A DNA stretch of 64,000 bases from G963675935 sp963823895 (GTDB lineage: Bacteria; Planctomycetota; Planctomycetia; Pirellulales; Thermoguttaceae), in contig CAWGNG010000020.1 in NCBI GenBank assembly GCA_963823895.1, positions 434,001 through 498,000 on the forward strand, in the 5' to 3' direction. Below the pieces are notes generated by a model. The model searched no databases, had not been told where the DNA came from, and worked only from the letters and a program-made list of their open reading frames with translations. Below are positions 16,827-26,015 of the stretch, piece after piece. The stretch's first letter is position 1. Every line of letters starts with the position of its first letter. The translations under genes were made by a program, and so were the position numbers.

Positions 16827-18812
16827 ATGATGAAGCGCCGGAAATCGCCGCATCTCGGCTTTGTTGCCGCCTTCGTATGTGGATTTCTCGTTCCGCTGGC
16901 CGCCGGGCCGCGAATTGTCAACGCCGACAGTTTCGACTGGCGCAGCGTCGGCGGGCAGAGCTACGTCACCCCGGTCAAAGACCAGGGTTCCGTGGGTACG
17001 TGTTGGGCCTTCGGCACCACGGCGGCGCTGGAAGCGAAGTACATGCTTACCCGCAACGATCCCTGCTTCGCGCCGGATCTCTCGGAACAGAACCTCATCT
17101 GCGCCGGCGGCATGGGAAACATCAGTGGCGGCTCGGGGTATCTGGCCATGAATTACTTTGTCAGCACCGGCATTGTGTCCGAGGCGGAACTGCCCTATAC
17201 CGCGCAGAACACCTCACCGGATTGGCCCCTGCAACCTGGCTGGCAGGACCGGGTCTGGAAGGCCACCTCGGTCAAGGCGTGGCTCGGTTCTGACGTCGCC
17301 ACGTTGAAGCAGGACATGAAGTTGTACGGCCCGCTGGCGACGATCATGACCTGCGACAACGACTGGTATTCCCCCGCGCCGGGAAGTTATCGCGGGCTGC
17401 ACTTCGTCTTGCTCACCGGATTCCAAGACGACCCGTCCGTGCCGGGCGGGGGCTACTGGATCGTCAAGAATAGCTGGGGGAGCGGATGGAACGGCGATGG
17501 TTATGGCGCCATCGCCTACGCCACCCTTCAAAACGACGCCGTGGCGGCAAACAACAACTACGCGATCGACGGCGCCGTCTACTACAGCGGGGCGATGGCC
17601 ACCGCCGCTTGGCAAGGAGGCAGCGGCGTTTGGGCGGCGGGCAACTCCGCGAATTGGAGCACCGGCTCGGCCTACGCCTGGGAGAACAAGGAGACGGCTG
17701 CGGTCTTCAATACGGGCGGAACCAACACAGTCACGATTAGCGGCACGGTCATCGCCCACGGCCTGACGTTCAACACGGGCGCTACCGGCTACACCTTCTG
17801 CGGCGGTTCGTTGACCGTCACCGGCGGCGGCATTACGGCAAACGAATCGGTGACGATCGGCGTGCCGGTAACGATTGGGGCGCCCCAGACTTGGACGACC
17901 GCCGCCGGAAAGACCCTGACGATCGGCGGCAACGTCCATACCGTTATCAGCACTCTCACGCTCGCCGGAGCGGGCAATACCGTCATCAGCGGCGGCTTGG
18001 ATGGCGGCGGCATCATAAACGGCCAGGGAGCACCGGCGGGCAGCCTGGTCAAGAATGGCAGCGGCACGCTCACTGTGGCCGGCGGCAGCAACTACAACGG
18101 CGCAATCACCATAGCCGCGGGCACACTGAATCTCGCGCCAGCCGATGGTGTCACGGCCACGTACTCCGGCTGCATCGGCGGCAACGGCCCATTGGTCAAG
18201 AGCGGCGGCGGCACGGCGATCCTCTCCGCGGCCAACATCTACACCGGTCTGACTGTCGTGCAGAAAGGAACGCTCGAACTTGGCCCCAGCGCTCAGAACT
18301 GCGTGTTGAACCTCGGCGGGGCCGACATCCAATCCGGAGCGATGGTCTTCGACTACGCCGGCGGCGCGGACCCGGCGGCGACGGTCCTGAGCTTGCTGAA
18401 GGCGAGTTGCGATGGCGGACGGTGGGATCTGGGGCAGTTCAGAGATTCAACGGCGGCGGCGACGGGATTGACGCTGGGGTGCTTCGACAATACCGCGACG
18501 GACCAGGTGAAGGTGATGGCCACCTATCCCGGCGATTTCAACTTGGATGGCGTGGTGGACAGTCAGGATTATGCGATTTGGGCGGCGAACGTCTTCACCG
18601 GCAGTACGTGGCAGCAGGGGGACACGAACTACGACGGCACCGTGAACGGACTGGATCGCGACCTCTGGTTTTCGCACGCCGGTCTGCCGTCGCTGGCAGG
18701 CACGACGCCGGCCGCGAATATCACGCCGGCGCCCGAGCCAGGACCGCTGCCGATGTTGGCGGCCGGCCTGCTAAGTCTACTCACTTACGGTCGGCGTCGC
18801 CGGGCTGGCTAG
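16827..18812 (+). CDS. Papain-like (C1) protease with autotransporter repeats, dockerin-like segment and PEP-CTERM tail
   Basis: 661 aa, signal peptide to about residue 32. The C1A protease domain (about 35-245) begins almost directly: VTPVKDQGSVGTCWAFG gives the oxyanion Gln and catalytic Cys, LHFVLLTGF the catalytic His, and IVKNSWGSGW the Asn. There is almost no propeptide. Residues of about 260-500 are autotransporter-type beta repeats (LVKNGSGTLTVAGG, NIYTGLTVVQKGTLEL). Then a dockerin type I-like pair (GDFNLDGVVDSQDY and GDTNYDGTVNGLDRD) and a PEP-CTERM-like end (PAPEPGPLPM, hydrophobic, GRRRR). Likely a surface-delivered protease. How it is kept inactive inside the cell is unclear. Confidence 0.88.
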   Translation: MMKRRKSPHLGFVAAFVCGFLVPLAAGPRIVNADSFDWRSVGGQSYVTPVKDQGSVGTCWAFGTTAALEAKYMLTRNDPCFAPDLSEQNLICAGGMGNISGGSGYLAMNYFVSTGIVSEAELPYTAQNTSPDWPLQPGWQDRVWKATSVKAWLGSDVATLKQDMKLYGPLATIMTCDNDWYSPAPGSYRGLHFVLLTGFQDDPSVPGGGYWIVKNSWGSGWNGDGYGAIAYATLQNDAVAANNNYAIDGAVYYSGAMATAAWQGGSGVWAAGNSANWSTGSAYAWENKETAAVFNTGGTNTVTISGTVIAHGLTFNTGATGYTFCGGSLTVTGGGITANESVTIGVPVTIGAPQTWTTAAGKTLTIGGNVHTVISTLTLAGAGNTVISGGLDGGGIINGQGAPAGSLVKNGSGTLTVAGGSNYNGAITIAAGTLNLAPADGVTATYSGCIGGNGPLVKSGGGTAILSAANIYTGLTVVQKGTLELGPSAQNCVLNLGGADIQSGAMVFDYAGGADPAATVLSLLKASCDGGRWDLGQFRDSTAAATGLTLGCFDNTATDQVKVMATYPGDFNLDGVVDSQDYAIWAANVFTGSTWQQGDTNYDGTVNGLDRDLWFSHAGLPSLAGTTPAANITPAPEPGPLPMLAAGLLSLLTYGRRRRAG

Positions 18813-19167
18813 CCAGAGAGCGCCCTCTGAGTTTAGCGGCTTGCAGTTGAACCACACCGCCGTGCCCAGCCGCGTCCGTGCGCGTAGAACTCACCCGTTC
18901 GCGTCGCCTATTCTTCACTGCCACCGTTTTCTTCGTTAAATTCGGCCCCCCCCTACGTCATCGCCTTGTACCATAACCTAGATTTATGGGGAGTCCATTC
19001 ACCCTGCGGCAGAACAAGGAGTTTTGGAAGACCTTCGCTTGAACGGTGTGGCGAGACACGTTCACACCCCAACGGTCGATGTGCGGGAATGGCAGGAAAA
19101 AGGGCGTAAAGCGGCGCGCATCGCCGTCTTTGCCAACTCAATCCTCGCTAATGCAAGAGCGCAGCTC

Positions 19168-20664
19168 ATGCCAATTACAGATTTACCTCATACCGACAAC
19201 CTTGTGGCGTTCCGCAAACGGATGTTGGACATCCTCGACGGTTGTTCCAGTCTGCTCGATGAAGAGGAGGACACCAGGCTTTGCCACACCAAGGAGGCGG
19301 CGGCGAGCAGATCGGTTGCCATGACCGGGCAACTTGCCCCGCCCCAGCGAGAACGCGAGCAGCGCAGCAGTCCGTCGCCTTTGCAGGAAGCGGCTCACAA
19401 TTCGACAGGGGAGTTCCTGCCGCTGGTGCCCGCCTCTCTGGCAAAACTGGGCGTACGCGAAACGGACATTGAGTCGGTCATCCTAAAGTTTCTCTTAAAT
19501 AGCGGGTGCCATACCGGCTTCGAAATTGCCCAGCACATTCAGCTCCCCTTGATGCTCATCGTCGGACTGCTTCGTCAACTCAAGGAAGAGCGGTTGGTGG
19601 TCTACAAGCAGGCGGCGGTGGCCGGCGATTACCTTTACGAGCTTACCGAGTTGGGGAACGAACGGGCGCGGCGCTACTGGGAACACTGCACGTATTTTGG
19701 CTCGATCCCCGTTTCGCTGAAGGACTACATTGCCAGCGTGCATGCGCAGTCGGTCCGCAAACGAAACCCCAAGTCGCGCGATATTCAGCAGGTTCTCAGC
19801 GACCTTTCCGTGCCGCAGGAAATGATCGTGCGGCTTGCCCAGGCGGTGAACTCGGGTCTGGGGTTATTCTTGTTTGGCGCCCCGGGCAACGGAAAAACGC
19901 TGATCGCCTCACGTCTCTCCCGTGCTTTCGGCGAGTCGGTGTGGATTCCGCGAGCCATCAACGTGGGCGGGTCCGTGATGCGGCTGTTCGATCCCAGCAA
20001 CCACGTGCCGCAACCGTTGACACCTGAGGAGCAGCGGAGCGTGAGCGGTCTCGATGAGCGTTGGATACGAATTTGCCGCCCCACGATGGTCGTGGGCGGG
20101 GAGTTGACGCTCGACAGCTTCGAGGTCCGCACCGACTCGACCACGGGCATTAGCGAGGCGCCCATCCAACTGAAGAGCAACTGCGGAGTGCTGGTCATCG
20201 ACGACTTTGGCCGACAGCGCGTGAGCCCGACCGACATCCTCAATCGCTGGATTGTGCCGCTGGCGCAGCGATATGACATCCTCAACCTAAGAAACGGTCG
20301 CAAGTTCGAGTTTCCGATCGACCAGTTGGTCGTGTTCTCCACGAATCTCGAGCCAAAGGCTCTGGTCGATGAGGCATTCCTGCGGAGAATCCCCTACAAG
20401 ATCGACGTGCAGAATCCTGCCGAGGACGAGTTCCGTTCGCTGCTGAAGAAGATCGCCGGCGAATGGGGAATCAAACACCACGATGGCCCGGTCGATTACC
20501 TGATCGAAAAATACTACACGAGCTGCGGACGGGAAATGCGGTACTGCCAACCTGGCGACCTGCTGCACCAGGTCTGCACGTACTGCAACGTCCTGGAGTT
20601 GCCGCTGGAGATCACCAACCAGGTCATCGACGCGGCGGCGAAGAACTACTTCACGCTGCTGTGA
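19168..20664 (+). CDS. AAA+ ATPase with N-terminal winged helix
   Basis: 498 aa from ATG 19168; a TTG at 19024 would add 48 residues, but AAGGAG is only 2 bases from it. Residues of about 100-200 form a winged helix (VILKFLLNSGCHTGFEIAQ...LTELGNERARRYWE). The ATPase domain has Walker A GAPGNGKT, Walker B VLVIDDF and a sensor-1 type STNLEPKAL, then LRRIPYKIDV. Overall it resembles the IstB/MoxR-like ATPases often seen in planctomycetes; the cellular role is not known. No partner gene is nearby. Its 3' end faces the ABC permease across a family-1 repeat. Confidence 0.75.
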   Translation: MPITDLPHTDNLVAFRKRMLDILDGCSSLLDEEEDTRLCHTKEAAASRSVAMTGQLAPPQREREQRSSPSPLQEAAHNSTGEFLPLVPASLAKLGVRETDIESVILKFLLNSGCHTGFEIAQHIQLPLMLIVGLLRQLKEERLVVYKQAAVAGDYLYELTELGNERARRYWEHCTYFGSIPVSLKDYIASVHAQSVRKRNPKSRDIQQVLSDLSVPQEMIVRLAQAVNSGLGLFLFGAPGNGKTLIASRLSRAFGESVWIPRAINVGGSVMRLFDPSNHVPQPLTPEEQRSVSGLDERWIRICRPTMVVGGELTLDSFEVRTDSTTGISEAPIQLKSNCGVLVIDDFGRQRVSPTDILNRWIVPLAQRYDILNLRNGRKFEFPIDQLVVFSTNLEPKALVDEAFLRRIPYKIDVQNPAEDEFRSLLKKIAGEWGIKHHDGPVDYLIEKYYTSCGREMRYCQPGDLLHQVCTYCNVLELPLEITNQVIDAAAKNYFTLL

Positions 20665-20680
20665 GCCGCGTTCTTCACCA

Positions 20681-20809
20681 GGGTGGGGCAGACATTCCAG
20701 GGTGGGGCAGACATTCCAGGGTGGGGCAGACATTCCAGGGTGGGGCAGACATTCCTGTCTGCCGCAAGGAAGCGCGGCACATCTGGCAGATAGGAATGTC
20801 TGCCCCACC
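20681..20809. repeat. Palindromic repeat family 1 with a fourfold 19-bp tandem arm
   Basis: Four copies of GGGTGGGGCAGACATTCCA start at 20681, 20700, 20719 and 20738 (the last one merges into the palindrome). The opposite arm appears only once, ending GTCTGCCCCACC at 20809. The loop holds GCGCGGCACATCTGG. Between two convergent genes, where it could also fold as a terminator. Confidence 0.9.
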
Positions 20810-20848
20810 GGACGGCGTCCCCTTTGCGGACCTTCTCCATCGGCCGGT

Positions 20849-22498
20849 CTATTCGGACGCATCCTCGCTGGCGTCAAAGCGCCGATATGCCCAGGCCATC
20901 AGCAGGAGAATGCCGACTGCCGGCAGCAGCAGCGCCAGCCAGGCGACCAGGCAAGCCGCCGGCATGCTCTTGGTCAGGAAATAGACGACCGCCGCCGGGA
21001 AGACCGCCTCGACCGCACACACGCCTATCACGAAGGCCTTGGCGATCATGAAGAGCATGACGCGGCCCATCTTCAAGAAACCTTCCGAGCTGCCGGCGAC
21101 GAGCGGGGAGGGATAAAGCAAGAAGAGAAAGCTCTCGGTGCCGAACATGATCCAGTTAAAATGCAGGGCGAACAGGCCCGCGACCAGCAGTTCGGCCGCG
21201 GCAAGGTGCGCACACGCGGCGGCAGCGGCGAAAACCAGCCAATCCAACAGCGTCAGAATCATCGTCGCCACCAGCATCTGCCCGCCGGCCATCGCCACCG
21301 GCCGGATCGGCAGCGATTTCAGGAAATCCATTCGCCCGTAGTCGCCGCGAAAACCGAACGGGGCCTGAGAGGAGTAGAGGAACGTGGCGTAGGCCGCGAT
21401 GCCGATGACGAAATGCGGCAGAATCTTGGGCAGTTCTTTGTTCTGGCTGGCGCCAATCACGATCGGGGCGCCGACCGCCAACATGATGATCGCGACCAGC
21501 ACGATTCCCCCGCGGCCGCCGCGAGACGATTGCACCAACTGCCGCCAGACCACGGGCCCAATGCCGCCTAACCAGGGCGGCTGGCGCAGCCGCGAGCTTT
21601 GGATCGCGCGTTTCGAGTTCGTGGCGAACGCGCCTTCGCTCATCATGCGGCGCTTTCGCTGCTGCACCTGCTGGCTGACGCGGACGGCCGTCTCCAGATA
21701 GTTGGCATCCAGCCAGATGGCCACTGCGTAGATGCCGACGACCAGAATCGCCCCCAAGGCCGCCCAGCCCAGCGCGTCGGGGATGAGCCGCTCGGCGGTG
21801 ATGATTTTGGCGAACACCGCGAAGGGCGCCAGCACAACTTCGGCAGCCGCCGAGTGGCGTACCCGCAGCAATGTCTCTCCCCACGAGCCGTCGAGCCCGC
21901 GGCTGGCCGCCTGCCCCACCGCCGCGGCGACGGCGACGATCACTCCGCCCAGCAGCAATTTGCGGGCCCGCGTAAACGCCCGTTCGCCCACGGTCTGAGC
22001 GATCAACTGCGCACACACGGTAAGGCTGTTCATCATCAGATAGGCCAAAAAGAAGCCGACGGCGGCCGCCGGCCACGAGCGAACGTGCATGATCATTGAC
22101 GCCGAAATGATCAACGCCACAAAGACCGCCCCGGCAACGCTGCCAAGAATCTTGTAGAGCAGGATTTGCCGCCGGGAAAACGGGGCTGGGAAGAGCATGT
22201 CCACGTCGCTGGGCGAAAAGTAGATTGCCCGCTCCCCCAGCGAAGTGACGATGCTCAGCACCACGTACAAAAACATGCCGACGGAGACGAACTCGCCGAA
22301 CGAATCGGCGCCCTGGCCGATCACTCCGGCGCGGCCAAACTTAACGGCCATCACCAGGTTCGGCCCGAACATCATGCCAAAGATCAACAGCGTAAAGGCG
22401 GCCAGCAACGCCCCGCGCACCGACCGCACTTTGCGGCCGATCGAGCGGAAACTCCCGCGAACCCGCAACCGATACAACTTCCACAGCGCGGCGTGCAT
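20849..22498 (-). CDS. ABC exporter permease-like membrane protein
   Basis: 549 aa with about 11-12 predicted membrane segments, e.g. LLAAFTLLIFGMMFG near the start and LVAWLALLLPAVGILLLMAW at the end. The layout fits the large ABC-2-like 'putative ABC exporter' permeases. It lies 8 bp downstream of an ABC ATPase gene on the same strand, so the two probably form one transporter. Substrate unknown. No catalytic motif is expected. Confidence 0.75.
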   Translation of the reverse strand: MHAALWKLYRLRVRGSFRSIGRKVRSVRGALLAAFTLLIFGMMFGPNLVMAVKFGRAGVIGQGADSFGEFVSVGMFLYVVLSIVTSLGERAIYFSPSDVDMLFPAPFSRRQILLYKILGSVAGAVFVALIISASMIMHVRSWPAAAVGFFLAYLMMNSLTVCAQLIAQTVGERAFTRARKLLLGGVIVAVAAAVGQAASRGLDGSWGETLLRVRHSAAAEVVLAPFAVFAKIITAERLIPDALGWAALGAILVVGIYAVAIWLDANYLETAVRVSQQVQQRKRRMMSEGAFATNSKRAIQSSRLRQPPWLGGIGPVVWRQLVQSSRGGRGGIVLVAIIMLAVGAPIVIGASQNKELPKILPHFVIGIAAYATFLYSSQAPFGFRGDYGRMDFLKSLPIRPVAMAGGQMLVATMILTLLDWLVFAAAAACAHLAAAELLVAGLFALHFNWIMFGTESFLFLLYPSPLVAGSSEGFLKMGRVMLFMIAKAFVIGVCAVEAVFPAAVVYFLTKSMPAACLVAWLALLLPAVGILLLMAWAYRRFDASEDASE

Positions 22499-22506
22499 TG
22501 TCGTCT

Positions 22507-23229
22507 TTAGGATTCGGTGGCTTTGAAGAAGATCGCTTCCAACGAGTTTTCGCCTTCCAGGTCCGGGTAACGGGCGCGGGCCTCTTCCATCGTGCCGCAG
22601 AACAACCGTCGCCCTTTGTGCAGAATCAGCAGGTCGGTGCAGAGGTCTTCGACCAGCGAGAGCAGATGGGAACTGATAACCACCGCCGACCCGTCGGCGG
22701 CCTGCTGGCGGATCGAATCCTTCAGCGTGCGGATGCCGCGGGGATCGAGGCCCGTCATCGGCTCGTCGAACAGGATGGCCGACGGCCGGTGCAGATAGGC
22801 GCAGCAGATCGCCGCTTTCTGCCGCATCCCCCGCGACAATTCCCGCGCCGCGGTGTGCCGATTCTCCGTCAGCTCGAACTGCGCCAGCAGCGACTCGGCG
22901 GCGGCCGAAAAGTCGGGCACGCGGTAGGCCGCCGCAATGAAGTCGAGGTGCTCCCAGACCGTCAGCGAATCGAACAGGTGCGGGTCGTCCGGCACAAGCG
23001 CCAATCGCTGCTTGGCCGCCACGGGATTCTTGACGATGTCATATCCGCCGATCGAAAGCCACCCGCTGGTCGGCTGGAGGACTCCGGCCATGGCGCGGAG
23101 CGTCGTCGTTTTTCCGGCCCCGTTCGGCCCGAGCATTCCCAGGATACGCCCGCCGGCCGCCTCGAAGCACAAATCCTGCACCGCCAGAGTTTCGCCGTAG
23201 TTCTTCGAGAAGCCGGTTACGGAGATCAT
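22507..23229 (-). CDS. ABC transporter ATP-binding protein
   Basis: 240 aa, full length for the family. Walker A GPNGAGKTT, Q-loop region LVPDDP, signature LSRGMRQK, Walker B AILFDEP and the H-loop ISSHLL are all visible. It powers the permease encoded right after it; ABC-2 type exporters of this kind move lipids, drugs or proteins, and the sequence gives no hint which. First gene of a two-gene operon. Confidence 0.9.
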   Translation of the reverse strand: MISVTGFSKNYGETLAVQDLCFEAAGGRILGMLGPNGAGKTTTLRAMAGVLQPTSGWLSIGGYDIVKNPVAAKQRLALVPDDPHLFDSLTVWEHLDFIAAAYRVPDFSAAAESLLAQFELTENRHTAARELSRGMRQKAAICCAYLHRPSAILFDEPMTGLDPRGIRTLKDSIRQQAADGSAVVISSHLLSLVEDLCTDLLILHKGRRLFCGTMEEARARYPDLEGENSLEAIFFKATES

Positions 23230-23357
23230 GCTTGTCGCAAGCCTTGACGGATGGGTGGGAATAGACGTTCCAGCGCCAAGAAGGTAACAGGAACCATTGT
23301 TCTACGCAATATCCTCGGTTATCCCCCGGGAAACGGTTCCTAACGCCGTTTCCTGCT

Positions 23358-24365
23358 TCAGCGACCGGTCAGTCGCTCCAGCTTTTCGGGATAACGAGCC
23401 CCTTGCACCGTGATCTTCGCTGCGGCGGTTTCGATGTCGCGCAGATCGTCCGGCGTGAGTTCGACGGAGACTGCCCCGATGTTCTCGTCCAAGCGGTGCA
23501 GCTTCGTGGTGCCCGGGATCGGAACCATCCACGGCTTCTGCGCCAGTAACCAGGCGAGAGCGATCTGGGCGGGCGTCGCGTTCTTCCGCTGTGCGATGCT
23601 GCCGAGCAGGTCGATGAGGGCCTGATTCGCCTTGAGGGCCTCGGGCGTGAATCGCGGCAGAGTGCTGCGGAAGTCGGAACTGTCGAAGGTCGCTTTTTCG
23701 TCGATCTTGCCGGTGAGAAAGCCCTTGCCCAGAGGGCTGTACGGCACCAGGCCGATTCCGAGTTCCTCAAGCGTCGGTATCACTTCCTTCTCGGGAGTTC
23801 TCGTCCACAGCGAGTATTCGCTCTGCAGAGCGGTGACCGGCTGGACGGCGTGCGCGCGGCGGATCGTTTGCACGCCTGCTTCAGAAAGGCCGAAGTGCTT
23901 GACCTTGCCCTGCGCGATCAGCTCCTTCACCGCTCCCGCCACGTCTTCGATCGGCACGTCCGGGTCGACGCGGTGTTGATAGAGCAGGTCGATGGTCTCG
24001 ACCTTGAGCCGTTTGAGCGAGCCCTCGACGGCCTGCTTGATGTGCTCCGGCCGGCTATTCAGTCCGGGCGCGCCCTTCATCCCGCGGGGATCGAGATTAG
24101 GACTCAGGTCGAAGCCGAATTTGGTGGCGATCACCACCTGCCCGCGGAAGGGCGCCAGCGCTTCGCCCACAAGTTCTTCGTTCAAAAACGGGCCATAGAC
24201 CTCGGCGGTGTCGAAGAACGTAATGCCGCGCTGCACGGCGGCGTGCAAGAGAGAGGTCATCTCCTGTTTGTCTTTGGGCGGGCCGTAAGAGAAGCTCATT
24301 CCCATGCAGCCAAGCCCGAGAGCCGAGACTTCCAAATTGCTCTTTCCAAGTTTGCGCTTCTGCAT
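23358..24365 (-). CDS. Aldo/keto reductase
   Basis: 335 aa, normal for the AKR superfamily. The catalytic tetrad is visible: Asp and Tyr in TFFDTAEVYGP, Lys in VIATKFG, His in YQHRVDPD. The C-terminal NADPH-binding motif IPGTTKLHRLDEN is intact. Most like the YghZ/AKR13-type reductases, which reduce small aldehydes with NADPH in the cytoplasm; substrate cannot be told. Single gene; a long hairpin repeat lies upstream. Confidence 0.9.
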   Translation of the reverse strand: MQKRKLGKSNLEVSALGLGCMGMSFSYGPPKDKQEMTSLLHAAVQRGITFFDTAEVYGPFLNEELVGEALAPFRGQVVIATKFGFDLSPNLDPRGMKGAPGLNSRPEHIKQAVEGSLKRLKVETIDLLYQHRVDPDVPIEDVAGAVKELIAQGKVKHFGLSEAGVQTIRRAHAVQPVTALQSEYSLWTRTPEKEVIPTLEELGIGLVPYSPLGKGFLTGKIDEKATFDSSDFRSTLPRFTPEALKANQALIDLLGSIAQRKNATPAQIALAWLLAQKPWMVPIPGTTKLHRLDENIGAVSVELTPDDLRDIETAAAKITVQGARYPEKLERLTGR

Positions 24366-24435
24366 TGTTTCTCCTTATGACGCGATGGCGTCCGCGTGCT
24401 GGTTGCCCCGGTAAATGTTCACAGGCCGGAAACAA

Positions 24436-24513
24436 AGGGGGACGGAGGAGGTTTTCGATAATAGAATTCTCGGTAAGTGCAGACGTTTCCCCGAAAACCT
24501 CCTCCGTCCCCTT
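24436..24513. repeat. Inverted repeat GGGGACGGAGGAGGTTTTCG type
   Basis: Arms of about 20 bp at 24438-24457 and 24492-24511 are exact complements around a loop of some 34 bases. Lies upstream of the aldo/keto reductase gene. Only one copy seen in the window. Confidence 0.8.
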
Positions 24514-24621
24514 CCCATCCTGTGGACGGCTACGTTGCCCAATGACAAGCGTGATTATATACGCCGTTGCCGTCGTCGCCAACCATCCGCGAAACCCCAG
24601 CCTTGCATCGATCGCCGCGGC

Positions 24622-24912
24622 TCACTGGGCGGAGGCGTCTTTTCTCAACTGTCTCGCCCACAGCGTCAGCCACAGGGCAATCAGCACGACCAGCCACATG
24701 ATGAACTTCATGGCGGCAATCGCCCAGAACCAAACGAATTGGACGAACCCCCAATCGATGTTTGGCCCCCACGCCGACAATATCCAGGCCGGCCGTGCAT
24801 GCACGACGGTCAAGTAGACGGTCCATTGCCCCACAATGAACACTAGGACGATCAGCGCGACCCACCATCCGGCGATTGCCGCGGCCCTGACCTTTTTCTC
24901 AAAAACGTTCAT
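24622..24912 (-). CDS. Small two-span membrane protein, unknown
   Basis: 96 aa with two or three hydrophobic segments (WWVALIVLVFIVGQW and MKFIMWLVVLIALWL) and a basic C-terminus. A GAGGGATTGCC ribosome-binding site precedes the ATG. No family recognised; a real gene is likely because of the good start and consistent membrane pattern. Confidence 0.55.
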   Translation of the reverse strand: MNVFEKKVRAAAIAGWWVALIVLVFIVGQWTVYLTVVHARPAWILSAWGPNIDWGFVQFVWFWAIAAMKFIMWLVVLIALWLTLWARQLRKDASAQ

Positions 24913-25121
24913 GGCAATCCCTCCTCTCGGATTCCCTTATCGTGGCGACGCAACAGTCTTCTCATCCCCTATCGACTATCCACTCAATTCCACTGCTGAA
25001 TTCTATCGGGCGGCGCTGCGAAGTTAAAGAAGCCGCGAACCCCGCTAGCAGCCACATGCATATCCTGCCGCATAGCTGCCGCGTCAAAATGACCTGACGG
25101 AGTCGCCGCAAAATGGCGCTA

Positions 25122-25207
25122 TAGGAAACGCCCTCCGCGGCGTTCCGGGCGCCGCGAATGACCGCGTTGTCCTCACCGGCCGGTAACGCCGCGGAGGGCG
25201 TTCCCTA
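25122..25207. repeat. Palindromic repeat family 4 (ACGCCCTCCGCGGCGTT)
   Basis: Arms TAGGAAACGCCCTCCGCGG and the complement ending GGCGTTCCCTA. A second copy is at 46392-46477. Both ends carry TA, the target of IS630-type elements. Confidence 0.85.
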
Positions 25208-25303
25208 CAAAAGAACTCGGCAACTTATTGAGACGTTACTCCCTGGCTATTGCCTGCAGCTCTTATAATTTTACAGAAGCAGATATATTCCCAGGAGGCT
25301 GCC

Positions 25304-25633
25304 ATGACAGTCAAGACCATCGATGTGCAGAGTGCTCATGATTTGCTGCGGACGGATCCGGCGGCGATACTCGTCTGTGCTTATGAGAAGGAAGAGGATT
25401 TTCGCAAGAACGACCTGGAGGGATCGATTTCCTTGAGCGAATTTCGCCAACGGATCAATTCGTTTCCCAAGGACGAGAACGTGATCTTCTACTGTGCCTG
25501 CCCGCACGATGAATCGGCGACACAGCAGGCGGAAGAATTGCAGCAGCAGGGCTTCACGAACGTCCACGTTCTCGAAGGCGGCGTGAACGCCTGGAAATTG
25601 GCAGGTTACGGCCTCGTAGGAACGGGGAAGTGA
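25304..25633 (+). CDS. Single-domain rhodanese-like protein
   Basis: 109 aa from ATG 25304, preceded by AGGAGG. Fits one rhodanese domain: the N-terminal strand and DLLRTDPAAILVCAY, a middle helix (SLSEFRQRI), and the loop FYCACPHDESA holding the probable active Cys (the first Cys after FY, CACPHD). The end VLEGGVNAWKLAGY is the family's C-terminal motif. It would carry sulfur as a persulfide; the physiological acceptor is unknown. Two strong hairpins follow its stop. Confidence 0.85.
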   Translation: MTVKTIDVQSAHDLLRTDPAAILVCAYEKEEDFRKNDLEGSISLSEFRQRINSFPKDENVIFYCACPHDESATQQAEELQQQGFTNVHVLEGGVNAWKLAGYGLVGTGK

Positions 25634-25664
25634 CGGCAGGCAGCGTCGGGGTCGTGAAAAGCGA

Positions 25665-25699
25665 CCGGCCCGTCCGCCGGCAAAAGCCGGACGGGCCGG
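25665..25699. terminator. GC-rich hairpin after the rhodanese gene
   Basis: Perfect 12-bp arms CCGGCCCGTCCG and CGGACGGGCCGG. No T run follows, so it may only assist the next hairpin. Confidence 0.5.
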
Positions 25700-25715
25700 A
25701 ACGGGGAGTTCTTGC

Positions 25716-25754
25716 AAAAAAGCCGCTTGCGTTTGTCCGCGCAAGCGGCTTTTT
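25716..25754 (+). terminator. Rho-independent terminator
   Basis: AAAAAGCCGCTTGCG pairs with CGCAAGCGGCTTTTT around an 8-base loop; a T run on both strands makes it work in both directions. It resembles the terminator of ssrA at 27481-27510. Confidence 0.85.
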
Positions 25755-26015
25755 AGTGGAGGCGGCGGGGAGGGCTTTGTGGCATTTTGCGATTTTCGGA
25801 ACTCCTTAGCAAGCAACGACTTCCGAAAGTGCGATTTTTTGGACCGTTGGCGGATCGACTTCTTATCTGACACCTTATCTGACACACCAGTGCAAACCGT
25901 CCCAGAATAGCATCCAACACACCAGGTCAGATTGTGACCTAGCGGAGTGACAAGACCGTCTAGTAAATAGGGCTAGGATGCACATGGCTCCACAATGTGA
26001 ATGGGAGCATCGCCT

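Noticed and set aside
20681..20760. Regular 19-bp repeats resembling a CRISPR array
   Set aside because: The units are directly adjacent with no spacers and belong to the arm of a known palindromic repeat; no cas genes are near.
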